The notes beneath the pieces were generated by a model. It saw only the letters and a program-made list of their open reading frames with translations. It was not told the DNA's origin and did no database searches. Position numbers and translations under genes: made by a program. A stretch of DNA of 64,000 nt from RFSX01 sp965230215 (GTDB lineage: Bacteria > Bacteroidota > Bacteroidia > Chitinophagales > Saprospiraceae): the NCBI GenBank assembly GCA_965230215.1, contig CBDDKN010000002.1, forward strand, positions 1,240,001 through 1,304,000, read 5' to 3'. Positions 19,674 to 28,218 of the stretch are shown here, piece after piece (within the stretch, counting starts at the first letter, position 1; each line of letters starts with the position of its first letter).

Positions 19674-21218
19674 TCAATGCTTAATAAATCTTGTTTGCAT
19701 CAGGTTTCCTCTATTAATTATGCTGCATATATACAAGCCGGAATCCAGATGTGATATATCTAGCTGACTCCCTGTTGTATAATTGGTGTGTATCAGTTTT
19801 TGTCCGGAAAGATTGTATATGCTTAAGTCCACATCTCCTTTTATATCTTCAATATCGATTGTGATGTCATCACGGCTAGGTACTGGGTATACACTTAGGC
19901 TATTACTGTTATTGATCTGATTGGTAGAAGTGGGCTCGGCATTTTTGGAATAATAATAGCGCCACATAATTCCAGCTGGCTCGAAATTAAAAGTGAAGAG
20001 TTCCTTTAATTCCAATAACATATGTTTGGGATGGCTTTCTACGAAACCTGAAAATCCAGGTATAACCAACGATCTATGTCTTCTAATATCTTCAGAAGTG
20101 ACCGTCTCATCATATTCATAAGATGTCGTATAATCCAATATCTTTTCTCTGGTTTCTGGAATGCTATCATAAGAAGTTATCCTACTAATTTCATCAGCTG
20201 CGGTATAATTAAAACTTCTGATTTGAATAGAATTCCATGAATTATCTGTTGGGTCCCAGTGTCTGTTAATATGCTCATGTCTTACTTGATTATCGCTATT
20301 GTATATTCTCTGATTCTGCCCATAAATGATACTCGGACTAGTAGTCCCTTTTCGGTATTTATTTATAGAATCTATCTTAAGCAGATTATTCCGGAAGATA
20401 TCTGAGCTATCACTCAGGACCCACTCAGGGGTACTTTGATGGGAATCATAAGTATACCTTGTTGAGTTTATCAAAATAGCTGATTCGATATTCTGACTAT
20501 CTACTATATCGTATCTATAGAAATACTGATAATATGGTTCTATATCGGCTTCTTCCCTAATATTACGATCATAGGTACTGACCTTCACCAATAATCCATT
20601 ATTATCGTATTCAAAAATTGAACGTTCACCAAACTTATTGACATCAAGGTCATATGAGTTCTGGTTTTCGTATTCAATTAATCTTCCTTCTTCGTCGTAA
20701 CGGTAAAATGATTTTTCGATTAGATCCTCTTCAGGGAAACCGGTATAATCACCATTAATCCAAACCTCTGAATATTCCGTCAATTGACCTTTTTCATTGT
20801 AGTGAAATACTTCATAACTATTTTTCACCCAATCACCAATATCTGGAGGAAAATATGAGATGATATTTATTTCCCTATTTCCTTCATACAGGTGGTCGAA
20901 TTTTAAGTAGGGAACAAAATTCCTTTGAGGGCTAATGAAAGAGAATAATATGGTGCTGTCATGAACATATGTCGGATTGGACTTACGTCGCAAATCTTTT
21001 TGGTTGAGGTACATGACATTTTGAAGCAATTCACGACTGTCACATTCATGCAGTTTGATTCTTTTGTTTGACCTTATCTCGGCTTCTATAAAATGTTGTG
21101 CAAAGCTTGGTCCTGAAGTGAAAACCAACAAGAGGAGACAGAATGCAAGTTGTAATAGATTTTTGTTTAGAATTCGATGATAATAGGGTAATTGTAAATT
21201 GTTGGTAGAAGTTCTCAT
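19674..21218 (-). CDS. Secreted protein with YD-like repeats and T9SS sorting domain
   Basis: The start is set at 21218 (MRTSTNNLQL..., followed by LLQLAFCLLLLVFTSGPSFAQ, signal peptide). The longer frame adds 15 residues without signal character. About 514 residues. The middle carries tyrosine/aspartate-rich repeats (YRYDEEGRLIEY, FEYDNNGLLVKV, YEYDETVTS) resembling RHS/YD-repeat beta-sheets. The C-terminal 80 residues (SVYPVPSRDDITIDIED ... NLMQTRFIKH) are a type A T9SS sorting signal. It is probably surface-exposed or released. The function is unknown. Confidence 0.82.
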   Translation of the reverse strand: MRTSTNNLQLPYYHRILNKNLLQLAFCLLLLVFTSGPSFAQHFIEAEIRSNKRIKLHECDSRELLQNVMYLNQKDLRRKSNPTYVHDSTILFSFISPQRNFVPYLKFDHLYEGNREINIISYFPPDIGDWVKNSYEVFHYNEKGQLTEYSEVWINGDYTGFPEEDLIEKSFYRYDEEGRLIEYENQNSYDLDVNKFGERSIFEYDNNGLLVKVSTYDRNIREEADIEPYYQYFYRYDIVDSQNIESAILINSTRYTYDSHQSTPEWVLSDSSDIFRNNLLKIDSINKYRKGTTSPSIIYGQNQRIYNSDNQVRHEHINRHWDPTDNSWNSIQIRSFNYTAADEISRITSYDSIPETREKILDYTTSYEYDETVTSEDIRRHRSLVIPGFSGFVESHPKHMLLELKELFTFNFEPAGIMWRYYYSKNAEPTSTNQINNSNSLSVYPVPSRDDITIDIEDIKGDVDLSIYNLSGQKLIHTNYTTGSQLDISHLDSGLYICSIINRGNLMQTRFIKH

Positions 21219-21462
21219 AGCTTTTTTATTAACTATGATGCTTGCCAACCCCAAAACCCGCATCTAAAAGTCTAATAATCAGTGATTAGTGTTCACGGTG
21301 ACATTAGGTCTTGTCAATTAAATTGAGATTTTGGCACTTCAGAAATGGGCTGTATCCCAACAAACCGGTCAAAAGGATTAGTCCATAATTCTTAAATTGC
21401 TACTGATCTGGATTCAATTGATTATTCAACTGAACCAACTCTTTGACTTAATCTATTCCAAA

Positions 21463-22572
21463 ATGAAATTATTAAGGTCGTTCATCTCAACTTGCTTTTT
21501 CATGGTCCTATTCCAAAATATGTCTGCTCAAAAACCGGTCAGAGTCGGTGTTGTAGGTTTGGTGCACACGCATGTGCATTGGATATTGGGAAGGGTAGAT
21601 AGAGGCGATATAGAGATCGTCGGCATCGTAGAACCAAATAGGGATCTGGCGCAACAGTATTCTGAAATGCATGGGTACTCTATGGACATAGTGTATGATT
21701 CTATAGAAGCAATGGTGGAAAACACAAAACCTGAGGCTGTCACTGCATTCAACATGATCATAGATCATCTACAGGTGGTGGAATATTGTGCGCCTAGAGG
21801 TATCCATGTGATGGTAGAGAAGCCTTTAGCGGTAAATTATGATCACGCAATGAAGATGGCCGCGCTAGCCCGTCAACATGATATCAAACTGTTGACCAAT
21901 TATGAGACATCATGGTACGGTTCAAATTATGATGCTTATGAATTGATCCACCAGCAGGACTCGATAGGAAGTATAAAGCGAATAGAATTTAACACTGGTC
22001 ACCCAGGGCCGATAGAAATTGGTTGCAACCCAGAATTTCTGGAGTGGTTGACCGATCCCGAATTAAATGGGGGAGGGGCCCTCACAGATTTTGGATGTTA
22101 TGGGGCCAATCTGAGTACTTGGTTTCTTAAAGGTGAAAAACCACACTCTGTGTTATGTCTCACACAGCAACTTAAGCCAGAGCTATATCCCAAAGTGGAA
22201 GATGAGGCCATCATAGTCCTGGAATACAGTGCTTCAAATGTGATTATAAAAGCCTCATGGAATTGGTCGCACAATAGAAAGGATATGGTAGTATATGGGC
22301 AAACCGGTTATGTGAATAATCTTGATGGTCAGAATATGATTATTCAAACGGATGAGGATAGGGGCTCAAGGAAACAGATTGCGAAAAACTTGCCTGAACA
22401 TGTCAATGACCCTTTTGCATTGTTACACGCTGTTATCAGGAACGACTATGAGCTTACACAGTTCGATGTCTCAGGCTTAGAAAACAATCTCATCACCATG
22501 CAAATACTTGAGCTGGCTAAGATATCTGCTGAAGAAGGCCGAAAGATTCTGTGGTCTGAATATTTTGAATAG
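21463..22572 (+). CDS. Exported Gfo/Idh/MocA family oxidoreductase
   Basis: The start is set at 21463 (MKLLRSFISTCFFMVLFQNMSAQ, signal peptide), giving 369 residues; upstream in-frame codons are unlikely. The Rossmann part opens VRVGVVGLVHTHVHWIL, in which the second and third Gly of the usual GxGxxG are replaced (GLVHTH), so cofactor binding may differ. The family motif EKPLAVN and the C-terminal beta domain are present. Members use NAD(P) on sugars or cyclitols. An export signal implies a tightly bound cofactor, as in glucose-fructose oxidoreductase. The substrate is unknown. The gene is divergent from the T9SS gene and ends at a bidirectional terminator. Confidence 0.82.
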   Translation: MKLLRSFISTCFFMVLFQNMSAQKPVRVGVVGLVHTHVHWILGRVDRGDIEIVGIVEPNRDLAQQYSEMHGYSMDIVYDSIEAMVENTKPEAVTAFNMIIDHLQVVEYCAPRGIHVMVEKPLAVNYDHAMKMAALARQHDIKLLTNYETSWYGSNYDAYELIHQQDSIGSIKRIEFNTGHPGPIEIGCNPEFLEWLTDPELNGGGALTDFGCYGANLSTWFLKGEKPHSVLCLTQQLKPELYPKVEDEAIIVLEYSASNVIIKASWNWSHNRKDMVVYGQTGYVNNLDGQNMIIQTDEDRGSRKQIAKNLPEHVNDPFALLHAVIRNDYELTQFDVSGLENNLITMQILELAKISAEEGRKILWSEYFE

Positions 22573-22591
22573 CCATAATATTAGAAGCAAC

Positions 22592-22626
22592 AAAAAACCC
22601 TGATCTCAAAGAGCATCAGGGTTTTT
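22592..22626. terminator. Bidirectional terminator, copy 1 of a 32-base duplicated sequence
   Basis: The arms AAACCCTGAT/ATCAGGGTTT (22595-22604 and 22615-22624) flank a 10-base loop, with A-run left and T-run right, between the convergent oxidoreductase and metalloprotease genes. The 32 bases 22592-22623 recur exactly at 29847-29878. Confidence 0.87.
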
Positions 22627-22644
22627 ATTTTGAAGTTATTTTCT

Positions 22645-25281
22645 TTAATCATCAAGATCCAAAGCCTGATCAATTTTGAAAGCGATGTGCTTCCTGTGTG
22701 CTTTGGTTTCTTCATCCTTGCCTTTATTGGACTTCATCATTTCTCTGATCTTCATAATCTCACTTAACATCGAAGACTTGGAGATATTATCATATCTCGA
22801 GCTTTTCATGCCTGCAAGTAATCCATCAAGATATATGTGTTGAAGATTTTGTCTGACTGTATTTACACTGCCTTTAAGGTCTGCAGAATAAATGCCATTC
22901 GTCAGATCAGACATCATGCTGTTGACTGTATAGATATTGCCATAATATCTCGTATCAGACATTCTCTTGAGGACAGTTGGATGCATCATATGGCTGAGCA
23001 AACTTCTATGATAACTTGCTATTCTGTCATGAATTTTTGGATCTTCATTCATGCCGAAGAAATTGAATCCTCTTCTTTGGATTTGCAGATAGGCGTATAG
23101 ATCATTGGTAACCATGAAGGCATCTGGGCTGAAACCATATTTGATCAAAGCATTCATAGCTCTTTTTTGTTCACTATAAGCGATAGGTGTGAATGGCTTT
23201 CCGCCATTTTCCTGTCCCACCATCGCACGATCGATCTTTACACCTCCAATATACTGTTTCATCATGCTGAGTGCACTGAAGTAGTTTGACATGACCACAT
23301 TGTATCCAACGAGCAACTGTTGATATGATTCTCCATCTGTACTCAGTTGGTCTTTCAATGTTTTCATGGTCTTCTCACACAACTTGATGCGGTTCTCTCC
23401 ATAAGCGATGACATCGCTACTCATATCCCATCTTATAATAGTTGGGTCGATACCCATACCCGGAGATCCCATGGCATCCGCATCGTTACCGAACACCAAT
23501 TCACGCTCTCCTGATCTGGCCAGGATTTTTTGAAGTTTGGCGTTGGTCTCTTCTTCTGTAGCTTCATCTGGCGTGTATCCGAATTCGATAGCCCAAAGAT
23601 CGTATGGGCCTGGAACAGTAGCCTGGAATTGTCCCTGCTCTTCTCTTGTCAAAGCGAGGTTGAATGGATTATAGTCCATAACACTACCGGTCAATCCATG
23701 CTTGCTCGTTAATTCTTTGTCGTTCATTTCTTCAGGACTTCTCAATTGACTTGATTTAAAGTTGTGGTTAAGTCCAAGAGTATGACCCACTTCATGAAGA
23801 AGCAATTCGGTTATCATTTCATCTTCGATCGTTTTCAACTCTTCTTCTGTATAACCTAGAGTATGACCCACAATCTTTCCGAATGTATATTCTGACTTCT
23901 TATGATGGGCTGCTGTACAGGCATATGAATGAACGTGAGGCGCATTGTTTTTGAAATATTCTTCATGCTCAAACATCATTTGGTCCATGGTCTTGCCATC
24001 CACACCAAAAAGCTTGTCCATTGTTTGTAGACCTTTTACAAAGACATAATCAAGCATGATGTCAGAGCCCAAGATCTGTCCTGTTCTAGGATTGACGAAG
24101 CTAGGGCCCCAGGCAGATCCTACCATTGGGGCAGATGTCCAGCGAAGCACATTATATCTGATATCACCAGCATCCCAATCTGCATTGTCAGGTTGCTGTT
24201 TGACAACTACAGCGTTTTTGAATCCGGCCTTCTCGAAAGCGATGTTCCATGATTCAACAGCTTTTTTGATTACTGGTCTCAACTCTGTAGGCGTCGTGTT
24301 CTCCATCCAGTAGACGATAGGTTCCACAGGCTCAGATATTTCTGCATTGGGATCTTTTTTCTCAAGATGCCATCTGTGAATAAGATCTCTGTATGGCGTT
24401 ACGCTTTTGGAAGTTTGATCAGTAACCTCTGTTGAAAAGTAGCCAATTCGTGGATCTTCGAATCTTGGTTTGTAGTTATTCACTGGCATTTCAATGAGGT
24501 TATGCTGCAGTTGAATACTGGTATATCTGGGATCTGTTGTAACAGACGAACCAAAATTGGTCGGATATGGATTTTCGAAAGTATAGTCTACAACCACTCT
24601 TACATTATTGGGATAGCTTCTTATTGAGCTATACTTGGTTTTGCTTTTGCTAAGGTTACCAATATTGAATGGGTTCATCATTTTCATTCCCGGAGGAGGC
24701 AAATACTTCAATTGTGTCAATGCTTCCGTCAAGAATAATTCATTGGCTTCGATCAGGAAGGTATCCTTCTTATCGGAAGTGGCAATGATTTTAGACATGA
24801 AGACAATAGGATTGTTGATATCTGCATTGGCTGTTTTGCTCAGTGGGCTTTCAGGATCATAGTAATAGTGCGGGTTTTGTCCGACGAATTCGATCCGATC
24901 AAAATACTTTTCCACTTTTAATATGGATTCCCATCCATAGGTACCCTTTACCCAGCCCGATTCAGCGGAACCATTTTCGGCATGGAAAAAGTGAATAAAT
25001 TCTTTGCCAATCTTGTCAGCACTGATTTCGATATAGGCTTTTCCTTCGGTGGTGTCCTGGTACATATTGAAGAGACCTTCAAACTTCTTACACTTCTTAA
25101 CCACATGGGACAGCATTTTTGAGGAGTCCTTTTTGGCTGCTGTGCTGTCTACCTCGGTGGCTTTTTCTTCTACTTTTTTGTCGGCTTTAGATTGTGCCCC
25201 AATGGAATTGGGTGTGGCCAGAGCAAGCATGCAAATGAGGAATGAAAGTTTGGTAATGATTGCAAATTGATTTGATTTCAT
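22645..25281 (-). CDS. Zinc-dependent metalloprotease (DUF5117/DUF4953 type)
   Basis: 878 residues with an N-terminal signal peptide (about 1-30). The metzincin-like zinc motif HEVGHTLGLNHNF (about residues 494-506) provides three His ligands plus the catalytic Glu, and SVMDYNPF lies downstream as a Met-turn-like segment. Length and flanking domains fit the Bacteroidota zinc-dependent metalloproteases annotated with DUF5117 and DUF4953. It is probably periplasmic or cell-surface. No T9SS tail is visible. The substrate is unknown. The gene is monocistronic, sharing a terminator with the convergent oxidoreductase. Confidence 0.9.
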   Translation of the reverse strand: MKSNQFAIITKLSFLICMLALATPNSIGAQSKADKKVEEKATEVDSTAAKKDSSKMLSHVVKKCKKFEGLFNMYQDTTEGKAYIEISADKIGKEFIHFFHAENGSAESGWVKGTYGWESILKVEKYFDRIEFVGQNPHYYYDPESPLSKTANADINNPIVFMSKIIATSDKKDTFLIEANELFLTEALTQLKYLPPPGMKMMNPFNIGNLSKSKTKYSSIRSYPNNVRVVVDYTFENPYPTNFGSSVTTDPRYTSIQLQHNLIEMPVNNYKPRFEDPRIGYFSTEVTDQTSKSVTPYRDLIHRWHLEKKDPNAEISEPVEPIVYWMENTTPTELRPVIKKAVESWNIAFEKAGFKNAVVVKQQPDNADWDAGDIRYNVLRWTSAPMVGSAWGPSFVNPRTGQILGSDIMLDYVFVKGLQTMDKLFGVDGKTMDQMMFEHEEYFKNNAPHVHSYACTAAHHKKSEYTFGKIVGHTLGYTEEELKTIEDEMITELLLHEVGHTLGLNHNFKSSQLRSPEEMNDKELTSKHGLTGSVMDYNPFNLALTREEQGQFQATVPGPYDLWAIEFGYTPDEATEEETNAKLQKILARSGERELVFGNDADAMGSPGMGIDPTIIRWDMSSDVIAYGENRIKLCEKTMKTLKDQLSTDGESYQQLLVGYNVVMSNYFSALSMMKQYIGGVKIDRAMVGQENGGKPFTPIAYSEQKRAMNALIKYGFSPDAFMVTNDLYAYLQIQRRGFNFFGMNEDPKIHDRIASYHRSLLSHMMHPTVLKRMSDTRYYGNIYTVNSMMSDLTNGIYSADLKGSVNTVRQNLQHIYLDGLLAGMKSSRYDNISKSSMLSEIMKIREMMKSNKGKDEETKAHRKHIAFKIDQALDLDD

Positions 25282-25586
25282 AGCAATTGTTTTGTGGTGT
25301 GATAATTACAAGCGTCTAAAAATATGGAAAGATTTACCGACACAATGATATTAAAGTAAAAAAGAACGCTTGTTGGGTACAGTTACGAGCTGACTTTCAC
25401 CTATTATTTATGTAGCAAATAATATTGAAAATGATTGCTTTTCTGCTTATTGACTATTGAAATATTATGCTAACCCTATTCGTAAAGCACATTTTTCAAA
25501 TTTATATACAGATGTAGGAATATTAGACTGGGATTGTTGGTATGCAATCTAATTTGTGATCGATGAACAAGCCTGTTTTTCCAGTA
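25282..25586. other. 305-base intergenic region upstream of the metalloprotease
   Basis: AT-rich sequence between the metalloprotease start and the end of the Lrp gene, both on the minus strand. It must hold the metalloprotease promoter, but I find no convincing -33/-7 pair, hairpin or small open frame. Confidence 0.5.
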
Positions 25587-26042
25587 TTAAATAGAAATCT
25601 TAGTAGAGTATTTTATTTCTTCCAAGACAATCTGACTGTCAATATCACTGATGTTTCTTATGGCAGCAACCTGATTAACCAAAAAATCCCTGTATTCTTT
25701 GATGTTACCAAACCTAACTTTAGCTAGAAAATCAAAGCTCCCCGAAGTATGGTAAAACTCATTTACTTCTTGCAAAGACTCCATGCTCTTGACAAAACTA
25801 TCGCGTGCTTCTTTGTGATGATCCTTGATAGTTATATTCATAAAGACGATAATGTTCTTATTCAACAGATCAGTATCGAGCAGAGCAACATACTTTTTAA
25901 TATAACCTGCTTTCTCTAGCTTCTTGATTCTTTCATAAACAGGAGTCGTTGTCAGCGATAGTTCTGAGGCCATTTCTTTGGCAGTTCTCTCAGAGTTCTC
26001 TTGAAGCATTTCAAGTATCTTGATATCAATCGGATGCATCAA
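25587..26042 (-). CDS. Lrp/AsnC family transcriptional regulator
   Basis: 151 residues: an N-terminal winged helix-turn-helix (DIKILEMLQENSERTAKEMA ... LTTTPVYERIKKLEKAGYI, about 5-55) and a C-terminal RAM ligand-binding domain (about 70-145, ending QIVLEEIKYSTKISI). Lrp-type regulators bind amino acids and form octamers. The gene is adjacent to the cysteine dioxygenase gene on the same strand, 97 bases downstream, and near the divergent decarboxylase/symporter genes. It is a natural candidate to regulate that sulfur amino-acid group, possibly via the inverted repeat at 26762-26787. Confidence 0.92.
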   Translation of the reverse strand: MMHPIDIKILEMLQENSERTAKEMASELSLTTTPVYERIKKLEKAGYIKKYVALLDTDLLNKNIIVFMNITIKDHHKEARDSFVKSMESLQEVNEFYHTSGSFDFLAKVRFGNIKEYRDFLVNQVAAIRNISDIDSQIVLEEIKYSTKISI

Positions 26043-26139
26043 ATGAAATTATTAGATTCAATATCATAAATCTAAAGATATTTCAAATAGTATTTTCACC
26101 AGTAACTTAAAAAAGAGTCTCTAAAGGGGATGTAAGAAA

Positions 26140-26670
26140 TCAACCTATGATAAAGCTATCAGCATGTGATTGGACGGTGTTGTCGTAACACAATTCTTTT
26201 AATTCAAAATTCATGTTTTCATCATTAAAGACCTTACATGCATCAATAGGACAGGCATAGATATGAAGTGACATTGATCGATACGCAGTGTTATTTTCAA
26301 TCGTATGAAAGCCCATTTGGTCATTCATGAAAGTCAATTGGCCAGGCTTCAATGTGACCCTATTCGATTCAATCAACCTTTTCCCATTTTGATTGTATCG
26401 CACTTCTTCAACCAGGCCATCCAATTGATAAACCCAGCATTTTTCTCCTCCATGATCATGTAAAGGAGTTTTCGATCCAGGTTCCCAGCATAACAATATA
26501 AGCTCAAATTTTTCATTTCTGGCCAAGCAGTTTCGCGTGTATTCTCCCGATTTCCATGATGAAGCTTCCTTTAATTCGTGTATTGACAATTTGGAGTTTT
26601 TAATAATTCCAGGAAAGTCTTCTAGTGGATGGGCTAGCAATGCATTTGTTAGATGTTGAATTGTACTCAA
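26140..26670 (-). CDS. Cysteine dioxygenase
   Basis: A 176-residue cupin that oxidises cysteine to cysteine sulfinate with O2 and Fe(II). The iron ligands are visible as H71 and H73 (PLHDHGGEKCW) and H122 (MGFHTIEN). C78 and Y138 (SLHIYACP) occupy the positions of the Cys-Tyr crosslink known from mammalian CDO, and YTRN (44-47) matches the substrate carboxylate-binding Tyr/Arg segment. Many bacterial CDOs have Gly instead of that Cys, so this one looks like the animal type. It is divergent from a group II decarboxylase that could use the product. Confidence 0.9.
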   Translation of the reverse strand: MSTIQHLTNALLAHPLEDFPGIIKNSKLSIHELKEASSWKSGEYTRNCLARNEKFELILLCWEPGSKTPLHDHGGEKCWVYQLDGLVEEVRYNQNGKRLIESNRVTLKPGQLTFMNDQMGFHTIENNTAYRSMSLHIYACPIDACKVFNDENMNFELKELCYDNTVQSHADSFIIG

Positions 26671-26694
26671 AAGAATAAGAATTAATTTTCCCTA

Positions 26695-26702
26695 CAAAAA
26701 TA
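26695..26702 (-). promoter_or_regulatory. Candidate -7 promoter element for cysteine dioxygenase
   Basis: On the minus strand these bases read TATTTTTG, an exact match to the Bacteroidota -7 consensus TAnnTTTG, 25 bases before the start codon. No clear -33 TTTG was found at the usual 19-21 base distance, so support is partial. Confidence 0.35.
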
Positions 26703-26761
26703 AACAAATAAAGAAATAATCACTTACAATGAATTAAATTAGGGGTTTGCAAATCGAAAAA

Positions 26762-26787
26762 CACTAATAAAGTTATAATAATTAGTG
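26762..26787. promoter_or_regulatory. Inverted-repeat operator candidate upstream of decarboxylase
   Basis: Perfect seven-base arms CACTAAT (26762-26768) and ATTAGTG (26781-26787) with a 12-base AT spacer lie 17 bases before the decarboxylase start, in the divergent promoter region. The size and AT-rich centre suit an Lrp-type or other dimeric regulator. Confidence 0.45.
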
Positions 26788-26803
26788 ATTTAAACTTTTA
26801 TAG

Positions 26804-28198
26804 ATGAAGAATACGTTGGAAATGTTTCAGAGGATTTGTCTTGAACTGTTAGAAGATGAAAAGAAGCATCCTGTAGCTGAATATATTCCCTCTTCAGAGT
26901 TGTTTTCTGCCATTGATCTTGATCTTAGTGAGAAGCCGATAAGTGATGAGGAGTTTGAGTCAATCTTAAAGTCATTGGTTTTTAAATCTCCACGAACTGC
27001 AACCAGTGGATTCTTCAATCAATTGTTTGGAGGAAGAAATGATAAAGCCATTCTCGGAGAATTGCTATCCGTGATTCTTAATAATAGCATGTATACCTAT
27101 AAGGCAGCCGGTCCGCAGATTGGAGTTGAAAAAAAGATTATTAGTACTGTTTGCAACATTGTTGGCTGGGATGAAAACTCTGGTGGTACTTTGGCTCCAG
27201 GGGGGTCAATGACAAATTTTATGGGAATGGTAATGGCGCGTGATGTAGCATCAAATGTGGTACCACAAGAAGGAATGATAAAAAATATGGTTGTTTATAC
27301 ATCCAAGGAGTCTCATTACAGCATTCCAAAGAATGCGGCATTTTGTGGTATTGGACGCGAAAATGTAAGCTACATACCAACGGATAATAGGGGTAGGATG
27401 GATGTGAATCTCCTTGCAAGAGCCATTGAAGATGATAAGGCGGCTGGAAGAGTACCTGCATTGGTAAATCTCACAGCAGGTACCACAGTACTGGGTGCTT
27501 TTGACCCAATCATATCAGTGGCCCAACTTTGTAAAAAGCACAGCATATGGTTACATGTTGATGGTGCATATTGTGGCTCTGTAATATTTAGCAAGCAGTA
27601 TCGACATCTGATTGAAGGATTGGAAATGGTGGATTCGTTTAGTTTTAACGCACACAAAATGCTCAGCACGCCACTTTCTTGTTCAATTATAGTTGTTAAA
27701 GACAAGCAGCATCTTTATAATTCATTTTCAAATGATGCAAATTATTTATATCAAACTGATCATGATGAATTTAATCTTGGTAAAACTTCTTTACAGTGTG
27801 GAAGACGAAATGATGCTTTGAAGTTTTGGGCTTTATGGAAAAGTGTTGGAACATCGGGACTGGAACAAATTGTGGAGCATCAATTTTCATTGGCAGAAAC
27901 GGCACGAGAATATATTCGAAGCCATGAGGATTATACCTTATATAGCTACGATGATTCTGTATCGATTTGTTTTAATTACAAGAATATACCTGCAAGGAAA
28001 ATATGTACTGCACTTTACGAGCATTCCCGCTTGCTTGTAGGATATGGAAGCTACGGAGAAAATGAATTTATCAGACTTGTTACTGTCAATGCTGAGAACA
28101 GCCATGAGAATATAATTAGCTTTTTTAACACTCTGGAAGCCTTTGTGGCGGAGCTAGATTTATTCGAAAACAGTCCCAAGCCCATAAGAATTAATTGA
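26804..28198 (+). CDS. PLP-dependent group II decarboxylase, cysteine sulfinate/glutamate type
   Basis: 464 residues. The PLP-binding signature FNAHKML places the Schiff-base Lys at 285. HVDGAY (251-256) supplies the Asp that contacts the pyridine nitrogen, and SLQCGRRNDALKFWALWKSVG is the C-terminal hallmark shared with glutamate and cysteine-sulfinate decarboxylases. The divergent cysteine dioxygenase makes cysteine sulfinate, so decarboxylation to hypotaurine is the best guess. Glutamate or aspartate decarboxylation cannot be excluded from sequence. It is followed 20 bases later by a Na+ symporter, probably in one operon. Confidence 0.87.
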   Translation: MKNTLEMFQRICLELLEDEKKHPVAEYIPSSELFSAIDLDLSEKPISDEEFESILKSLVFKSPRTATSGFFNQLFGGRNDKAILGELLSVILNNSMYTYKAAGPQIGVEKKIISTVCNIVGWDENSGGTLAPGGSMTNFMGMVMARDVASNVVPQEGMIKNMVVYTSKESHYSIPKNAAFCGIGRENVSYIPTDNRGRMDVNLLARAIEDDKAAGRVPALVNLTAGTTVLGAFDPIISVAQLCKKHSIWLHVDGAYCGSVIFSKQYRHLIEGLEMVDSFSFNAHKMLSTPLSCSIIVVKDKQHLYNSFSNDANYLYQTDHDEFNLGKTSLQCGRRNDALKFWALWKSVGTSGLEQIVEHQFSLAETAREYIRSHEDYTLYSYDDSVSICFNYKNIPARKICTALYEHSRLLVGYGSYGENEFIRLVTVNAENSHENIISFFNTLEAFVAELDLFENSPKPIRIN

Positions 28199-28218
28199 TA
28201 ATCAACTAAAATAGAAAG

